Below, piece after piece: positions 15,301 to 23,540 of a stretch of 27,119 bases of DNA. Origin of the DNA: Clostridiales bacterium UBA1316 (lineage in GTDB: Bacteria; Bacillota; Clostridia; Oscillospirales; Oscillospiraceae); NCBI GenBank assembly GCA_002307055.1, contig DBTM01000028.1, forward strand, positions 23,756 through 50,874, given 5' to 3'. A program made the position numbers and the translations under genes. Below the pieces are notes generated by a model, which was not told the origin of the DNA, ran no database searches, and worked only from the letters and a program-made list of their open reading frames with translations. Each line of letters opens with the position of its first letter. Within the stretch, counting starts at the first letter, position 1.

Positions 15301-16707
15301 TTATAAAACAGCTTTCCACTCCTCCGGCAGATATCGAATCGTAGCGCTGATCATATCCTTTACCAGCGTCTTAATCTCGTTTTCTCTCAGCCGTCCGTTG
15401 ATTAACGGGTCATGGCGGAAGGCTTCGTATACAAGGGTGACATCATGTGTTAAAGCCGCTTTTAAAACACGCTCATGGTTGTCGGTATGGGGTGTTATGA
15501 GTCCGAGCACGGCGTCCGGCAGCTTTCCGGCGGCGATGGGGCGGATCATGTCCCGCTCGAAGACCGCGTTTGTCTCCACAACGGCGGATTTAGGCAGGTT
15601 TTGAATCTGAGCGCTAGTATTAGGTATATTGACATTGCTGATCATACGCCGGAGCCCGCAGAGCGCTTTTATAAGCTGTATACCCTCTTCGCCGGTGGGA
15701 ACCAAATTGGGCGTCTCTTCGCCGGATACCAGGCGTTTGCTTTTGGCAAGTCGCTGCGTTAAATCTTCTTTGCGCCAGGAGACAGGGGTCAGCGTAAACT
15801 TCCAATGCGCGGCGCTTTCGGGACTCAGCAGATAGGTGTCGCCGGGCATGAATTCGGCTAAGTGCCTGTCTCCTGCCGCGGCAATCAGGCCGTATTTATT
15901 GAATAAATCAAACTTCACCCGGTGAGCGCACGCGAAGTAGCTGTTTGACCAGTTCGTATCGCCCTCTTCAAAGCCGGCGTCAAAAACCTTAGTTATGTAT
16001 TCTTTGTAAATAGGAAAGATATCGAGGCCTTTATAAGAGGCATAATCAAACCATGTAAAATGGTTGATACCGAGGACGTTAATAAATATTTCGTTTCGGT
16101 TTTCGATTACGATGCCCTTTTCCTGCTCCACAACACGTTTGAGCAGATGCTGCGTGCCGAACACCTCATGGCAGCAGCCGAAGGCTTTTATTTCGGGAAA
16201 GATGTGATAGAGCGTTTTAACGCAAAGTGTCATCGGATTGGTAAAATTGATCACCCACGCCTTTGGCGAATAGGCTTTTATCGCCTGTGCGATTTCCACG
16301 AACATCGGCAGCGTCCGGAGCGCCCGAATGATGCCGCCGGGACCGGCCGTATCGCCGACAGACTGATAAATGCCATATCTCTCTGGCATATGGACATCGG
16401 CTTCCATCTCGTCAAAGGTCCCCGGCAGAATCGAAATAACAACAAAATCAGTGCCTGTCAAAGCTTCCTGCAGGCAGGCGGCTGTTTCATATTTCCACTG
16501 ACTGAGCGCCTCTTTTTGCCTGGAAAAGGTATTCCCGATGATTTTATTGTTCTCCGCGGCTTCCTGATCAATGTCGTAAAGCCTTATCGTGCCCGAAAGC
16601 TTCGGCTCTAAGGCAAGGTCGGTCATAAACGACCACGCCCAGCCTCTTGAACCCCCGCCGATATAAGCAATAGTAATGTCTTTTACGCAATCTTCCTGAT
16701 ACTTCAT
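15301..16707 (-). CDS. GH4 family glycosidase, probable alpha-galacturonidase (LplD-like)
   Basis: 468 residues. GH4 enzymes use NAD+ and a divalent metal through an oxidation-elimination mechanism. The Rossmann motif IAYIGGGSRGW is at 13-23, followed by VGDTAGPGG (117-125), VINFTNPMTLCV (152-163) and the metal-binding Cys179-His180-Glu181-Val182 with His216 in GINHFTW. In GH4 the residues after Cys-His sort specificity. As remembered, CHEV marks the alpha-galacturonidase/LplD branch, CHS the alpha-glucosidases and galactosidases, and CN or CD the phospho-glycosidases. No signal peptide, so cytoplasmic. AAGGAGAT precedes the ATG. Together with GH43 it would release galacturonate or xylose from imported oligomers. 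Substrate is inferred. Confidence 0.85.
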   Translation of the reverse strand: MKYQEDCVKDITIAYIGGGSRGWAWSFMTDLALEPKLSGTIRLYDIDQEAAENNKIIGNTFSRQKEALSQWKYETAACLQEALTGTDFVVISILPGTFDEMEADVHMPERYGIYQSVGDTAGPGGIIRALRTLPMFVEIAQAIKAYSPKAWVINFTNPMTLCVKTLYHIFPEIKAFGCCHEVFGTQHLLKRVVEQEKGIVIENRNEIFINVLGINHFTWFDYASYKGLDIFPIYKEYITKVFDAGFEEGDTNWSNSYFACAHRVKFDLFNKYGLIAAAGDRHLAEFMPGDTYLLSPESAAHWKFTLTPVSWRKEDLTQRLAKSKRLVSGEETPNLVPTGEEGIQLIKALCGLRRMISNVNIPNTSAQIQNLPKSAVVETNAVFERDMIRPIAAGKLPDAVLGLITPHTDNHERVLKAALTHDVTLVYEAFRHDPLINGRLRENEIKTLVKDMISATIRYLPEEWKAVL

Positions 16708-16756
16708 GGCTGATATCTCCTTTTGTTGTGTTTCCGTGTTTTCGTTTTAGTTTTAA

Positions 16757-18310
16757 TTAATCCTCAGGGTCATCGTGGTAAATAAAATAGTCAAAATCAG
16801 CATATAACCGGGAGCCGGTCATGTCAAAGCAAAACATGCCGAAATGCGCCCCGGTAAAACCGCGGCAATGCTCGTCTGTCAATATGCTCGTTGGACACTC
16901 TGTGTCAATTGCCGTAAACGCGCCGCCATCAAAGGAATAGGAAAAACAGGCCGCGCTGCCTTCCGTATTTGTTGCAATCTTCAAAGTGATTTCACCGTTA
17001 TCGGCAAGCGGTATGGGCGGAATGATATCCGTAATAACCCCGGCATCACTCTGAATCAGGGTTAAAGTAATCTCGCCGTCATCATTGCAGGATTTAGCCC
17101 ATAAATAATAATTCTGCGCATCGTAATAATAAGTCAAGCCCGCGAGCTGCTCGGGATATTTGGGCGCAAACGCCATTTTTGTCTCGCAGTAAGCGCTGTA
17201 TTCCATTTGCCGTTTAGCCAGTAAACTGACATGGTGCAGGGAATTCAGAGATTCCTGCCCGTACAGCCTTAAATAGCCTTTCCGCTCGGTCAGGCTTGCG
17301 GCAGCGCCCAAAGGAACCCTGGGCGACGCGTAAGAGATATCCAATTTATCCGTGTCAAAATCATCTTTCTCTGCCGCGCATAGTGTCATAGGTTTGAGGT
17401 TTTGCGGTTCGGATACGGCTCTGGCTCCCTCTTTGGCGCCGCCCCAAAGGCGCAGCCAGCCATCCTCCGACCAATAAACCCTTTGGAGTGCCGTTTCGCG
17501 CCCAAGCAGGCATTCCATTTTGCCGGGGCGCGGTCTCGAGCATAAATGCACCATATACCACTGCCCGTCCCGGCTTTCAACTATATCCGCATGCCCGCAT
17601 TTTTTCAAGTAGGCTTGGTTTGCCGCGCCGGAAGAAAGCATCGGATTCTCAGGGTCGACCGTATAGGGACCCTCTATGCTTTTGGCTCTGGCGACCGTGA
17701 CGCAGTGTTCGTAGCCTGTTCCGCCCTCGGCGGCAATAATATAATACCAGTCCCCGATATGATACAGGTGCGGGCCCTCCGTACAGCCGATGCCGCTGCC
17801 GGGAAAGATATTTTTCACCTGTCCGATCAGCTGCTTTTTTTCGGGATTATACTGCTGCATCAAAATGCCCTTAAAGCCGTTGTGCATATTAACCAAATAC
17901 TTTTTCCCGTCATGATCATGGAACAGCGAGGGATCAAAACCTGTACTGTTGAGGTATACGGGTTCCGACCAGGGCCCATAAATGCTCGTAGCCGTCACAA
18001 CATAGTTATGATTGTTATAATAACGTCCTTTTTTTGTTTTTACATCCGTATAGACGAGATAAAATATCCCCTCGCTGTAGCTCAGGCACGGCGCCCAAAT
18101 CCCGCCGGAATCGGGATTGCCGAGCATATTGAGCTGACTGAGCCGATTGAGCGGCGACGGCAGCTGTTCCCAGCTCTTTAAATCAGTCGAGTGAAACAGA
18201 TGAACACCCGGCCACCACTGAAAAGTGGAGGTGGCAATATAATAGTCATCCTCAACCCGTATGATGCTTGGGTCCGGCGAAAAGCCTCTTAAAATCGGAT
18301 TAATAATCAT
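16757..18310 (-). CDS. GH43 beta-xylosidase/alpha-L-arabinofuranosidase-like glycosidase
   Basis: 517 residues from ATG 18310, which has GGAGG six bases away. The frame extends 20 codons further up without a ribosome site. The five-bladed propeller begins NPILRGFSPDPSIIRVEDDYYIATSTF, with general base Asp13. Asp126 in TGFDPSLF is the pKa modulator and Glu178 in GIGCTEGPHLY the general acid, so the catalytic triad is intact. A C-terminal beta-sandwich (about 310-517), typical of the XynB-type GH43 subfamily, completes the protein. No signal peptide, so it likely acts on xylo- or arabino-oligosaccharides in the cytoplasm. It is 49 bp upstream of the GH4 gene. Confidence 0.92.
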   Translation of the reverse strand: MIINPILRGFSPDPSIIRVEDDYYIATSTFQWWPGVHLFHSTDLKSWEQLPSPLNRLSQLNMLGNPDSGGIWAPCLSYSEGIFYLVYTDVKTKKGRYYNNHNYVVTATSIYGPWSEPVYLNSTGFDPSLFHDHDGKKYLVNMHNGFKGILMQQYNPEKKQLIGQVKNIFPGSGIGCTEGPHLYHIGDWYYIIAAEGGTGYEHCVTVARAKSIEGPYTVDPENPMLSSGAANQAYLKKCGHADIVESRDGQWYMVHLCSRPRPGKMECLLGRETALQRVYWSEDGWLRLWGGAKEGARAVSEPQNLKPMTLCAAEKDDFDTDKLDISYASPRVPLGAAASLTERKGYLRLYGQESLNSLHHVSLLAKRQMEYSAYCETKMAFAPKYPEQLAGLTYYYDAQNYYLWAKSCNDDGEITLTLIQSDAGVITDIIPPIPLADNGEITLKIATNTEGSAACFSYSFDGGAFTAIDTECPTSILTDEHCRGFTGAHFGMFCFDMTGSRLYADFDYFIYHDDPED

Positions 18311-18366
18311 ATAGGACCTCCAAAGTATTGCGCTTCCCGCAGGGCACGACGACTCGGCGTGCCGGG

Positions 18367-20415
18367 TCAAAACGGGAATGCCTTAAAATCCTCGATAATT
18401 ATAGTATAGGAGCCGTCCTCAGGGAAGCCCGGATATTCCTTCGGCGCGTCTTTATAACCGGCGGCCATTAAGGCGATTGCAAGCAATAATGACCCGTTGC
18501 CGGGCAGATAAAGCGGCAGGTCGGTGCGCAGCTTTTGATAATTATTGCCGCTTGTGACATAGGTGTTTTTAGCGGTGTCCTTTAACAGTATCGAAAGGGC
18601 CTCCTCGGGCTTGCCTAAGCGCACCATTGTCATCGCCATGAGCGCGAAATCCCAGCCCCACATCGTCTCAAACTGCCAGCTTTCAAGTACTTTTTTATAT
18701 GTATTGAGCATAACCTCCGGGTCGGTCCTGTCTCCGGGCAGAAAGCCGCAGATAAACAGCATGGACGGATGATCTTTGTTGAATGACGTAAAGGTATCGG
18801 CGCAATTCTCATGAGCAGGATAACATCCCTTTATGACCGGCAGCGGCGCCAGCTTATCCCGTACGGAAAGATAACGCGCCTCGGGTTTGCCCAGACGCCG
18901 CGCCCACCGGGCGGCGATCGTCAGTCCGAAGTACCAGTAAGCCAGCTCGAAAACGGGATTCAGCGTATCCATCGGGCGGTGTTCTTCCTGCGCCGGAATA
19001 ATCGGCGGACAAAGCTTATATGTACCGGCTGCTTCGTCAAAAACAGGAAAATCGCACATAAAGTCGGCTGTTTCACTGACGAGTCCCCAATATTCACTTA
19101 GAAAATCCGGCGTATTGAATTCCGTGTACAGCAGCTCCAGCATGTAGAGAATATGCGGCTGCTGCCATATGAGCAGAGGGGCGATAACAGACGGCGCGTC
19201 AATGGCGTCGTATGCGGTCATTTTCGGCCATCTGGCCCCCTTGTAACCATTCCGCGCGGCGTTTTCCTGCGCCCGAGCCAATACTTTTTTATACCAGGCA
19301 ATGCTTTTTAAGAGATAGCGGCCCCGACTCCAGAGCGGCAGAAAAGCCTGGTGGAGCGGGTGCATCTCCAAATGGAATTTACCGTACCAGCTGTTGCAGG
19401 TCAGCCCGGTTTCCTGCGGCGGCATTGAGCCGCAGGATTGAATATAAATCAAATAGAGTGACAGGATAATGCGTCTTTGCAGCTCCTGTGCCGATTTGTC
19501 TTTCGAGCTTCTTAAGTCAATCATGGCGCCGTTTTCCCAAAAATCCCGAAGACCCGCGATACTGCTTTTTTCTGTTTCCGAATAAGGCAGCGCTTCGAAA
19601 TTACTCTCCTGTGTGAAGTGTACGGTCAGCTCCAGAACAGGCTGCGCGCAGTCAAACGTCAGGGTATGCCCGGTCTGCACAATTGAAACCGGCTGTGCGG
19701 TGTGGAGCGAAATAAAGTAGGCGTCCCCATCCAGACGGCGTTCAATCAAAAAATCCGTTTCGGATATTTTGTGAACGCGTGTAACATGCGTGCCGTCACA
19801 GCCCCAATCCGAAGCCGTGATATCATGATGCCCGTAAGGAAAAGACATTTTAAAAACGAGCTTCTGACCGGCAAGCGCGCCGGAAACGATTCGGAACCCA
19901 AGCGCGTCTTTTTCAGCGTGGCACAGCGTTTCAACGTTTACCCGTGTATGGTCAATCGTAAAGCCGCTTTGAATGCTGCCGGTATACAGCCGCAGCGTTT
20001 GGCGGATATCACTTATTTGCTCAGGCTTAATGGCTTGTCCGCCGTATTCAAAATAAAAACGTCCGAGATTCAGCCGGTGTGGATTTTGCCTGAGCCAATC
20101 ATAAACCGCTTCGTTGCCCGCTTTCTTTTCCACAGGGTAGCGCACGGTTGTGTAACCCGCGTCGTATTCCGTCATGACCAAATCCTCAAGCGTATAAGAA
20201 CCGCCGCCGCTGTTGGGCGTCGTGTGCCAGCCCCACTGGCTCATTGTGCAGAGCGGAACCTTGTTGTCGCACTGCAGCTGATACAGCGTCTGCAGACCTG
20301 TAACATCACAGGTGAAGGCAAATTCCCCGTTTCCCACGGAAAGCGGGGAGGTCACATCAATACTTGTTTTTATTGGATTATACTCGGATATGAGCTCCTG
20401 CCTGTTGATTTTCAT
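18367..20415 (-). CDS. Six-hairpin glycosidase-like protein, family uncertain
   Basis: 682 residues from ATG 20415 (GAGG eight bases upstream). An upstream ATG at 20445 lacks a ribosome site. An N-terminal beta-rich domain (about 1-300, starting with LSVGNGEFAFTCDVTGLQTL) precedes an (alpha/alpha)6 barrel with blocks NSWYGKFHLEMHPLHQAFLPLW (about 341-362) and WGWDFALMAMTMVRLGKPEEAL. This layout resembles GH65/GH95-type enzymes, but I cannot place it in a numbered family. The acidic HLEMH block is a candidate active-site region. No signal peptide is seen. It sits 56 bp before GH43 and 30 bp after the methyltransferase, so the three glycosidase genes probably act together on plant oligosaccharides. 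Confidence 0.75.
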   Translation of the reverse strand: MKINRQELISEYNPIKTSIDVTSPLSVGNGEFAFTCDVTGLQTLYQLQCDNKVPLCTMSQWGWHTTPNSGGGSYTLEDLVMTEYDAGYTTVRYPVEKKAGNEAVYDWLRQNPHRLNLGRFYFEYGGQAIKPEQISDIRQTLRLYTGSIQSGFTIDHTRVNVETLCHAEKDALGFRIVSGALAGQKLVFKMSFPYGHHDITASDWGCDGTHVTRVHKISETDFLIERRLDGDAYFISLHTAQPVSIVQTGHTLTFDCAQPVLELTVHFTQESNFEALPYSETEKSSIAGLRDFWENGAMIDLRSSKDKSAQELQRRIILSLYLIYIQSCGSMPPQETGLTCNSWYGKFHLEMHPLHQAFLPLWSRGRYLLKSIAWYKKVLARAQENAARNGYKGARWPKMTAYDAIDAPSVIAPLLIWQQPHILYMLELLYTEFNTPDFLSEYWGLVSETADFMCDFPVFDEAAGTYKLCPPIIPAQEEHRPMDTLNPVFELAYWYFGLTIAARWARRLGKPEARYLSVRDKLAPLPVIKGCYPAHENCADTFTSFNKDHPSMLFICGFLPGDRTDPEVMLNTYKKVLESWQFETMWGWDFALMAMTMVRLGKPEEALSILLKDTAKNTYVTSGNNYQKLRTDLPLYLPGNGSLLLAIALMAAGYKDAPKEYPGFPEDGSYTIIIEDFKAFPF

Positions 20416-20445
20416 ACTGGCGCCTCGCCTGCCTGATGTAATCAT

Positions 20446-21261
20446 CTATTTTTTTGCGATCAGCATACCGGAATCCTTCGTAATTCTGATACAACCGTCT
20501 TTTTCTATCATAGCGGAAAGGTAATTTTTAAAATCCTCTTTATTTTCCGGTGTTATAATTTCTGTGATGTTGCCGAAGCCCTGCGAGGATAAAATATAGC
20601 TTGCCAAAACATACGCGTCCGTCACTTCAAACGAATCCGCATACCGCAGTACCTGAATGTTATCAAAAAATTCGGCTAATTGTTCCGCTCCGTTTTCGAG
20701 GCCAAAGTCATAAGCGACGGAATACGCCGGGTATTCAATTTGATCATTGTAATTTTCAATGATTTCTTTGAGCTCTTTCAGATGACTCACACCAATCGTC
20801 GTCGCATAAAGAACACCGTCGTTTTTCAATACCCTGTGTATTTCGGATAAAGCCTTCTTACGCTCTGGTACATGGTACAGCATATGGTTAGCGATAACAA
20901 TATCAAATGCGGCTTTTTCATACGGAATGCTCTGCGCGTCGATTATTTGAAAATTAAAAGCAGCCGGTGCATCCCTGAGGTTCTCTCCGGCGCTTTCGAG
21001 CATACCGGCAGAAAAATCTGAAAGGGTTATATGTAAACCCTGAGGAATCCTGTCGAGGTTCGTCGGCCAAAACCCCCCGTTCCCGCAGCCAAGCTCCAGC
21101 ACGCGCTTCTTGCCCTCGAAGTCTATTTGGTCGAAAACCCACTTGCTCCACCCGTACGGATTCGTGCTGAACCGCGCATGCAGCGCAATTCGAGCTTCCA
21201 AATTGCCGGACAACGCATATTGCGCCCCAACCTTCTTTGTGTCATTCGTTCCGTAATTCAT
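20446..21261 (-). CDS. Class I SAM-dependent methyltransferase
   Basis: 271 residues from ATG 21261, which has TGAGGA five bases upstream. A GTG at 21273 overlapping the VOC stop is the alternative. SAM motif I is VLELGCGNG (54-62), then the acidic LSDFSAGM (Asp81), a DIVIANHMLYHVPERKKALSEIHRVLKNDGVLYATTIG stretch typical of UbiE/Methyltransf_11 proteins, and a C-terminal helical region without clear features. The substrate is unknown. The GNAT-VOC-methyltransferase trio looks like a small-molecule modification or detoxification set joined to the sugar genes. Confidence 0.9.
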   Translation of the reverse strand: MNYGTNDTKKVGAQYALSGNLEARIALHARFSTNPYGWSKWVFDQIDFEGKKRVLELGCGNGGFWPTNLDRIPQGLHITLSDFSAGMLESAGENLRDAPAAFNFQIIDAQSIPYEKAAFDIVIANHMLYHVPERKKALSEIHRVLKNDGVLYATTIGVSHLKELKEIIENYNDQIEYPAYSVAYDFGLENGAEQLAEFFDNIQVLRYADSFEVTDAYVLASYILSSQGFGNITEIITPENKEDFKNYLSAMIEKDGCIRITKDSGMLIAKK

Positions 21262-21269
21262 AATCGTCC

Positions 21270-21647
21270 TCACCCCACTTTATAATCGCCCCATAATTCG
21301 ATAACATTGCCGTCCGGGTCATGGAAAGAAAATGATGTCCCTTCATAATGAGAAATCCTGCCGACCTCAATGCCGGTATCTATAAAATGTTGATAAGCCG
21401 CTATAATATCCGTCACCGTGAAGCCGTAAGAAGCCTGTGTACCCGCCTGATAATGCATATGTGAGGTAATCCCGTCTTCATTTGTGATCAATAAAATTCG
21501 GATACCCGGCTCCGCTCTCAGCTCTAAAAACATGGGATCTTCCTTAACCAGCTTAAAGCCCAGATGCTCGGTATACCAGGCCGCCGCGCTCTGAAGATTG
21601 CTGACCGGTATATAAACATAACCGCTCGTCATTTGCATAATTAGCAT
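21270..21647 (-). CDS. VOC family protein (glyoxalase/bleomycin-resistance type)
   Basis: 125 residues. The first module is GYVYIPVSNLQSAAAWYTEHLGFKLVKEDPMFLELRAEPGIRILLI and the second SYGFTVTDIIAAYQHFIDTGIEVGRISHYEGTSFSFHDPDGNVIELWGDY, the standard paired-beta fold. The C-terminal Glu in VIELWG is kept as a likely metal ligand. The ribosome site AGGAGGG is only two bases from ATG 21647, so ATG 21638 may be the real start. It overlaps the GNAT 3' end by 7 bp. Actual activity is unknown. Confidence 0.85.
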   Translation of the reverse strand: MLIMQMTSGYVYIPVSNLQSAAAWYTEHLGFKLVKEDPMFLELRAEPGIRILLITNEDGITSHMHYQAGTQASYGFTVTDIIAAYQHFIDTGIEVGRISHYEGTSFSFHDPDGNVIELWGDYKVG

Positions 21648-22120
21648 GTCCCTCCTGTTATTTTTAATGCCATCGGCGTAACAACAAACCCATCGTTATT
21701 CTGTTCTTTATCCGTATCAGCAAATCCGTAAGCGTGATAAAAAGGTGCGGCATAAGGCGCGGCAAAAAGTGTTGCGGTATGTATTTCCGCTTTTCTGAAA
21801 CAGTCAATCAGCGTATCCATCAAAGCGGCTGCAATACCCTGCCGGTGATAATTTTTGTCAACATACAGCATGGAGATACGGCCATTCCCGCGCTCACTGA
21901 TCATCCCGACAATTTTGTGCCCGTCGAGCGCAACAAACATCAGGTGCCTGCCCGAAACATAATTGTTAACATACCCGTCATTCCGAATACAGCTGTCAAC
22001 AAACTTAGAAATACCCGCATCTGTAGATAAAGACGCGTTGAATTCCATAAACACATCAAGCGCCAAGCTCAGCGCCGGCTCTACTTCGTCAGCCAGCGCT
22101 CGCCTTATATTGATAGCCAA
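21641..22120 (-). CDS. GNAT family N-acetyltransferase
   Basis: 159 residues. The acetyl-CoA-binding motif A is ISMLYVDKNYHRQGIAAALMDTLIDCF, with the Q/R-x-x-G-x-G/A pyrophosphate loop as RQGIAA. Preceding strands MFVALDGHKIVGMISERG and the following LFAAPYAAPFYHAYGF complete the GNAT fold. The start is TTG at 22120 with a weak GGTGA site. A nearby ATG is out of frame. It is the first gene of the seven-gene run and may share its promoter (22206-22234). Substrate unknown. Confidence 0.88.
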   Translation of the reverse strand: MAINIRRALADEVEPALSLALDVFMEFNASLSTDAGISKFVDSCIRNDGYVNNYVSGRHLMFVALDGHKIVGMISERGNGRISMLYVDKNYHRQGIAAALMDTLIDCFRKAEIHTATLFAAPYAAPFYHAYGFADTDKEQNNDGFVVTPMALKITGGTC

Positions 22121-22205
22121 AGCATCACCCGCTTCAATTTGTTATACTGCCATCAAAAAATACAGCAGTACACTCTTCTTACTATCATCTGACTCACATT
22201 TGCTT

Positions 22206-22234
22206 AGTATACAATATATAGCATAGCCGGTAAA
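22206..22234 (-). promoter_or_regulatory. Candidate promoter of the GNAT-to-YbaK gene run
   Basis: On the - strand TTTACC (22229-22234), a 17-bp spacer and TATACT (22206-22211), about 85 bp before the GNAT TTG codon. The -10 is good and the -35 poor. Confidence 0.35.
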
Positions 22235-22391
22235 GGATAATATCGATGATAATATGTTGTATTAAGCATGTCTTAATCCAGCCAAACAATTGTAATTTAC
22301 AGGGATTTATGTTAGCATTATATCACGATTCAAACGATTATTAAGTAATTAACATATCGGCTTTACACAACGCATGTTAATGAATGTAACT

Positions 22392-22418
22392 GTAGGGACG
22401 CCCAATGGGCGACCCTAC
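22392..22418. repeat. Short interrupted palindrome, likely an interspersed repeat
   Basis: GTAGGGACGCCC (22392-22403) and GGGCGACCCTAC (22407-22418) pair apart from one central A-A mismatch, with a 3-base loop. There is no T tract. The GC-rich unit stands out in AT-rich surroundings and resembles the dispersed GTAGGG...CCCTAC elements I associate with Oscillospiraceae genomes. Confidence 0.55.
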
Positions 22419-22507
22419 GGCATCTCATGTAATTAAGGAGTTTTCAGCTACTGTTTTAAGCCGATAAGCTTATTAAGTAAAATATATCGAGAGGAGCTCA
22501 AAATATA

Positions 22508-22963
22508 ATGTATGAATTTGACGGCGAGATTAAGCTTTTAGAAGGAAAAATGAAATGGAATGTGATCTATTTTCCGTATTCGGTTAAAGACATATTTAAT
22601 ACAAACGGCAATGTGCCGGTTATCATAACAGTCGATGGTTATGAATTTGAGCATACTTTATTACCCTCAAGAAATGGCCATTATCTCGTCTACAACGAGT
22701 TTATACGCAGAGCTGTACAAAAAGAGCCGGGCGACAGCGTACATATTACTCTGCAAAAGCTCGAAGGCAAGAGAGACGTCGTCATACCCGACTATATTCT
22801 CGAAGTATTAAGTAAAGCCAATGCCCTGACTGAATTCCAAAATCAGCCCGATTACATAAAAAGAGAACAGATCAACTTCATCAAGCTCGCAAAAAAAGAA
22901 GAAACAAGAAATAACAGGCTAAGTGCTTTAGTGGATAAAATCAAAGGTGTTAAATTTACTTAA
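22508..22963 (+). CDS. DUF1905/YdeI (OmdA-like) protein
   Basis: 151 residues. The N-terminal ~85 residues form a DUF1905 beta-barrel-like domain (YEFDGEIKLLEGKMKWNVIYFPYSVKDIF...LPSRNGHYLVYNEFIRRAV...GDSVHITLQKL). The C-terminal ~55 residues match the YdeI/OmdA tail with the family pattern F-x-x-x-P-x-x-x-K-R-E-x-I and LAKKEETRNNRLSALVDKI. Members have been linked to bacteriocin protection, but the molecular role is not settled. GAGGAG lies 11 bases before the ATG. The gene converges on the next ORF, their stop codons overlapping, with no terminator between. Confidence 0.85.
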   Translation: MYEFDGEIKLLEGKMKWNVIYFPYSVKDIFNTNGNVPVIITVDGYEFEHTLLPSRNGHYLVYNEFIRRAVQKEPGDSVHITLQKLEGKRDVVIPDYILEVLSKANALTEFQNQPDYIKREQINFIKLAKKEETRNNRLSALVDKIKGVKFT

Positions 22964-23454
22964 AGAGTTTCTTGGCCTATATCCAACGGGAGAACGATAA
23001 TCGTTGCTATGACCGTATCGCATAAGGCTTTATCCGCAATTATCTGCAAATTCAAGCACGCGCCCTCAAACATGCTCCCTGCAGCCATAGGCTGAACGCC
23101 TACGGGAAGCACCATCAATGATTCTATCCACGCGTTGAGCTTTATTCTGAATTCGCGGAATGAACCGTGCTCACGTTCGCGCTGAACGTACTGTTCGCGT
23201 TCGTCTTGATTGGGGGAGTAAAGCCTGCGTTCCTCGAATGGGTCGTCAAGCGCGACGGTGGGATAAACGCCGCGCGCGCCCCGCAGAGCATCACGTTCGG
23301 CCTCGATTTTCGCAAATAGTTCCCTCCATTTATCCACCCCGGACGCGGATGCGTACAGCGTGTAAGCTTCTGCCCCGGTTTGGGGGCTGAGCGGATAAAC
23401 CATACATTTCTCTGCAGGAGTGCCGCTTGGGTGTGATATATACTGTAAAGGCAT
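22960..23454 (-). CDS. Unrecognised protein, 164 residues
   Basis: I do not recognise a family. A GGAAGGGG ribosome site lies six bases before ATG 23454, and codon use resembles neighbouring genes. The N-terminus is polar (HPSGTPAEKCMVYPLSPQTGAEAYTLYA), a highly charged middle follows (PFEERRLYSPNQDEREQYVQREREHGSFREFRIKLN), and the C-terminus is hydrophobic (GACLNLQIIADKALCDTVIATIIVLPL) but too broken for a confident membrane helix. There are no catalytic motifs. Its stop overlaps that of the DUF1905 gene by three to four bases on the opposite strand. It may be a lineage-specific gene or a remnant. A 14-bp palindrome sits just upstream (23469-23482). Confidence 0.45.
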   Translation of the reverse strand: MPLQYISHPSGTPAEKCMVYPLSPQTGAEAYTLYASASGVDKWRELFAKIEAERDALRGARGVYPTVALDDPFEERRLYSPNQDEREQYVQREREHGSFREFRIKLNAWIESLMVLPVGVQPMAAGSMFEGACLNLQIIADKALCDTVIATIIVLPLDIGQETL

Positions 23455-23468
23455 CTGTTTCCCCTTCC

Positions 23469-23482
23469 TTCGCTTAAGCGAA
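23469..23482. repeat. Perfect 14-bp palindrome upstream of the unknown gene
   Basis: TTCGCTTAAGCGAA is its own reverse complement. It abuts the ribosome site of the - strand gene starting at 23454, so it could be an operator or a leader hairpin. Confidence 0.5.
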
Positions 23483-23540
23483 TATTTTTATTGCTGACTT
23501 GTCAACGCATCAGCCCGAGCTGTCAGCATATAAAGCTCCC

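Larger units (their letters stand above)
22121..22507. other. 387-bp divergent intergenic region
   Basis: No ORF of note. It separates the - strand GNAT operon from the + strand DUF1905 gene. It holds a candidate - strand promoter (22206-22234), an ACAATTGTAAT motif (22286-22296) and a short interrupted palindrome (22392-22418). The rest is AT-rich. Confidence 0.6.
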
